5,636 bases of DNA, from positions 1 to 5,636 of the forward strand of contig JAHEDF010000283.1 in NCBI GenBank assembly GCA_024641365.1, given 5' to 3'. This document shows, piece by piece, positions 4,365 through 5,636 of the stretch. The stretch is from Planctomycetota bacterium (GTDB taxonomy: Bacteria; Planctomycetota; UBA11346). Each line of letters starts with the position of its first letter. The first letter of the stretch is position 1. Made by a program: the position numbers and the translations under genes. The notes below the pieces were generated by a model that worked only from the letters and a program-made list of their open reading frames with translations, did not search any database and was not told the DNA's origin.

Positions 4365-5636
4365 TTACCAAAAAATAATCAATAAAACTATACCAACAAT
4401 CCGCAGCGCACCATCGTAGCCATCACGCAAACGGATAAATAAAAGCGGCCACGCACAAATAGTTAGCGCGCTCGGAAATCCGCATGCCAATTGTGCTCCT
4501 GGTAATGTTGCACTGAAATTAACCACCCACACTAATGCCGCTAAGCTGGCATCAATAATGACAACAAATCCATGCCAGGGACCGCTTGGAAAAAGCCCAT
4601 CAAGAGCAACGTACGGTAACCCAGCCCACAGCGCTAATGTTGTTGGTGGTGTCGCTAATAAGGTCGTTAGTGGTGACCATGGATTTGCGGTGCCGAAAAC
4701 CCAGGCAATTAATGGGGTAATTGCTAAGCACGCAGCAAACCCAATACATAATCCATCTAAAGACATGCGAGATACGGCTAAAATGCCACACCATATGGGA
4801 CGATCTAACGTCCAAGGCATTAAAGGGAAAATACGTTGTCGCAGTCGTACTAAATCCATGCCTAAAGTGACAATCCCTAACACGGCTGCTAAACTTAATT
4901 GAAAACCGAGATCACTGGCGTTGCCGGGATCATATAAAAATAATACCAGCGCCGCGAGCGATACGGCACCAAGGCGATGCGGTTCACGAGCTAATAATCC
5001 AGCTGCAACCAGTGCCAATCCCATTGCTAATGCACGCATGGTGGCTGGCGATGCGCTGGTTAGCCATGTATATCCACAAATTAATACGCCTAACGTTATT
5101 AACCGCGTGTGCCAACTCAGTCCAAATAAACGCAGTAACCACGCACCTAAACCGGCAGCAATCGCTAAATGCGCACCGCTCACCGCTAAAATATGTAACA
5201 GTCCGGATTGGCGAAATGCGGCTTTCTCTGGCGGATCGCCGATGCCTAATATCAGCGCCTCACCAAGTTCTTTATGACTGTCTAAATGTGATAGAGCTTG
5301 CCACGCCCAACCACGCGGACCTTTTTCTCGTAAATTATCACAGTGATAGTCGGTGGCTTTTATTTCATCACCGCGCGTACCGCGTCGCCATAAACCACGA
5401 ACGGTTACATGATCACCAGGTGCAACTGCATAGGCTTGATCGGTGCGCACAAATAAACGACGCGGCGGCGACATAGATGCTGGTTGTAAAACGGTAGTGG
5501 GACTGATTAAAAATCCCTGCGTCGTGCTGTGCCATTTTACCGATGTCACCATGCCGCTGACTGCGACTAAACGTGGTTCATTATGAACAGGCGCTGGTCC
5601 CCAGCCATCGGCAATGGCGCCACCTAATAATGTCGC
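4365..5636 (-). CDS. comEC: ComEC/Rec2-family DNA-uptake channel, C-terminal 423 residues (5' end off window)
   Basis: Polytopic inner-membrane protein that, in transformable bacteria, carries single-stranded DNA into the cytoplasm. The frame is open from the right edge, so the start and first membrane segments are missing. Residues here count from the edge. Residues 20-100 form a soluble, beta-rich region like the OB-type N-terminal domain of ComEC (APGDHVTVRG at 72-81). The competence domain follows, with three hallmarks: SGLLHILAVSGAHLA (144-158), ASPATMRALAMG (195-206) and DPGNASDLGFQLSLAAVLGI (236-255). Further hydrophobic segments run through ITPLIAWVFG (306-315) to the end at LIIFW. 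The protein stops there, without a C-terminal metallo-beta-lactamase-like domain, as in shorter ComEC forms. A frameshift loss cannot be fully excluded, but the 300 bases downstream show no such domain. No link to the sulfatases is evident beyond shared orientation. Confidence 0.9.
   Translation of the reverse strand, partial: ATLLGGAIADGWGPAPVHNEPRLVAVSGMVTSVKWHSTTQGFLISPTTVLQPASMSPPRRLFVRTDQAYAVAPGDHVTVRGLWRRGTRGDEIKATDYHCDNLREKGPRGWAWQALSHLDSHKELGEALILGIGDPPEKAAFRQSGLLHILAVSGAHLAIAAGLGAWLLRLFGLSWHTRLITLGVLICGYTWLTSASPATMRALAMGLALVAAGLLAREPHRLGAVSLAALVLFLYDPGNASDLGFQLSLAAVLGIVTLGMDLVRLRQRIFPLMPWTLDRPIWCGILAVSRMSLDGLCIGFAACLAITPLIAWVFGTANPWSPLTTLLATPPTTLALWAGLPYVALDGLFPSGPWHGFVVIIDASLAALVWVVNFSATLPGAQLACGFPSALTICAWPLLFIRLRDGYDGALRIVGIVLLIIFW

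Noticed and set aside
4558..5476. Several plus-strand ORFs opposite comEC
   Set aside because: They are antisense shadows of a frame with clear ComEC hallmarks and show no domain features of their own.
1..5636. tRNA genes, CRISPR repeats, insertion sequences or phage genes
   Set aside because: I scanned both strands and saw no tRNA T-loop consensus in the gaps, no regularly spaced repeats and no transposase or integrase motifs.

Overview
The window reads as chromosomal DNA from a free-living, probably marine or aquatic bacterium of the PVC superphylum (Planctomycetota, Verrucomicrobiota, Lentisphaerota or Kiritimatiellota). This placement is inferred from the gene content: two secreted Cys-type sulfatases side by side, and a secreted esterase with an EF-hand calcium site near its N-terminus. 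No rRNA or tRNA gene is present to confirm it. All recognisable genes lie on the minus strand, so the transcription order runs from the right edge to the left edge.

Layout in transcription order. (1) 5636-4365: the C-terminal 423 residues of a ComEC/Rec2-type DNA-uptake channel, whose 5' end lies beyond the right edge. It ends without the C-terminal metallo-beta-lactamase domain found in many ComEC proteins. (2) 4364-4065: a 300-base gap with two hairpins and one doubtful small ORF. (3) 4064-2595: a complete secreted type I sulfatase with CSPTR active site, here called sulfatase B. (4) 2594-2543: a 52-base AT-rich spacer. (5) 2542-1139: a second complete secreted type I sulfatase with CTPTR active site, here called sulfatase A. 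(6) 1138-830: a 309-base gap with a 7-bp inverted repeat. (7) 829-1: the first 276 residues of a secreted EF-hand/alpha-beta hydrolase esterase, whose 3' end lies beyond the left edge.

Genes 3, 5 and 7 make sense together as an exported carbohydrate-deprotection set: sulfatases remove sulfate esters and the esterase removes acyl groups from a decorated polysaccharide such as algal or animal mucus glycan. Both sulfatases need a formylglycine-generating enzyme, which is not in this window. comEC is probably an unrelated housekeeping neighbour at the cluster edge.

No mobile element, CRISPR array or clearly new system is visible. The points most worth a second look are: the esterase signal peptide, which starts 43 codons inside the frame at an ATA codon with its own Shine-Dalgarno-like sequence; Phe in place of His in the esterase oxyanion-hole motif; Gln in place of a catalytic-site His in sulfatase A; and A-AAA-AAG slippery heptamers in frameshift phase in the Lys-rich segments of both sulfatases, each followed closely by a -1 frame stop.
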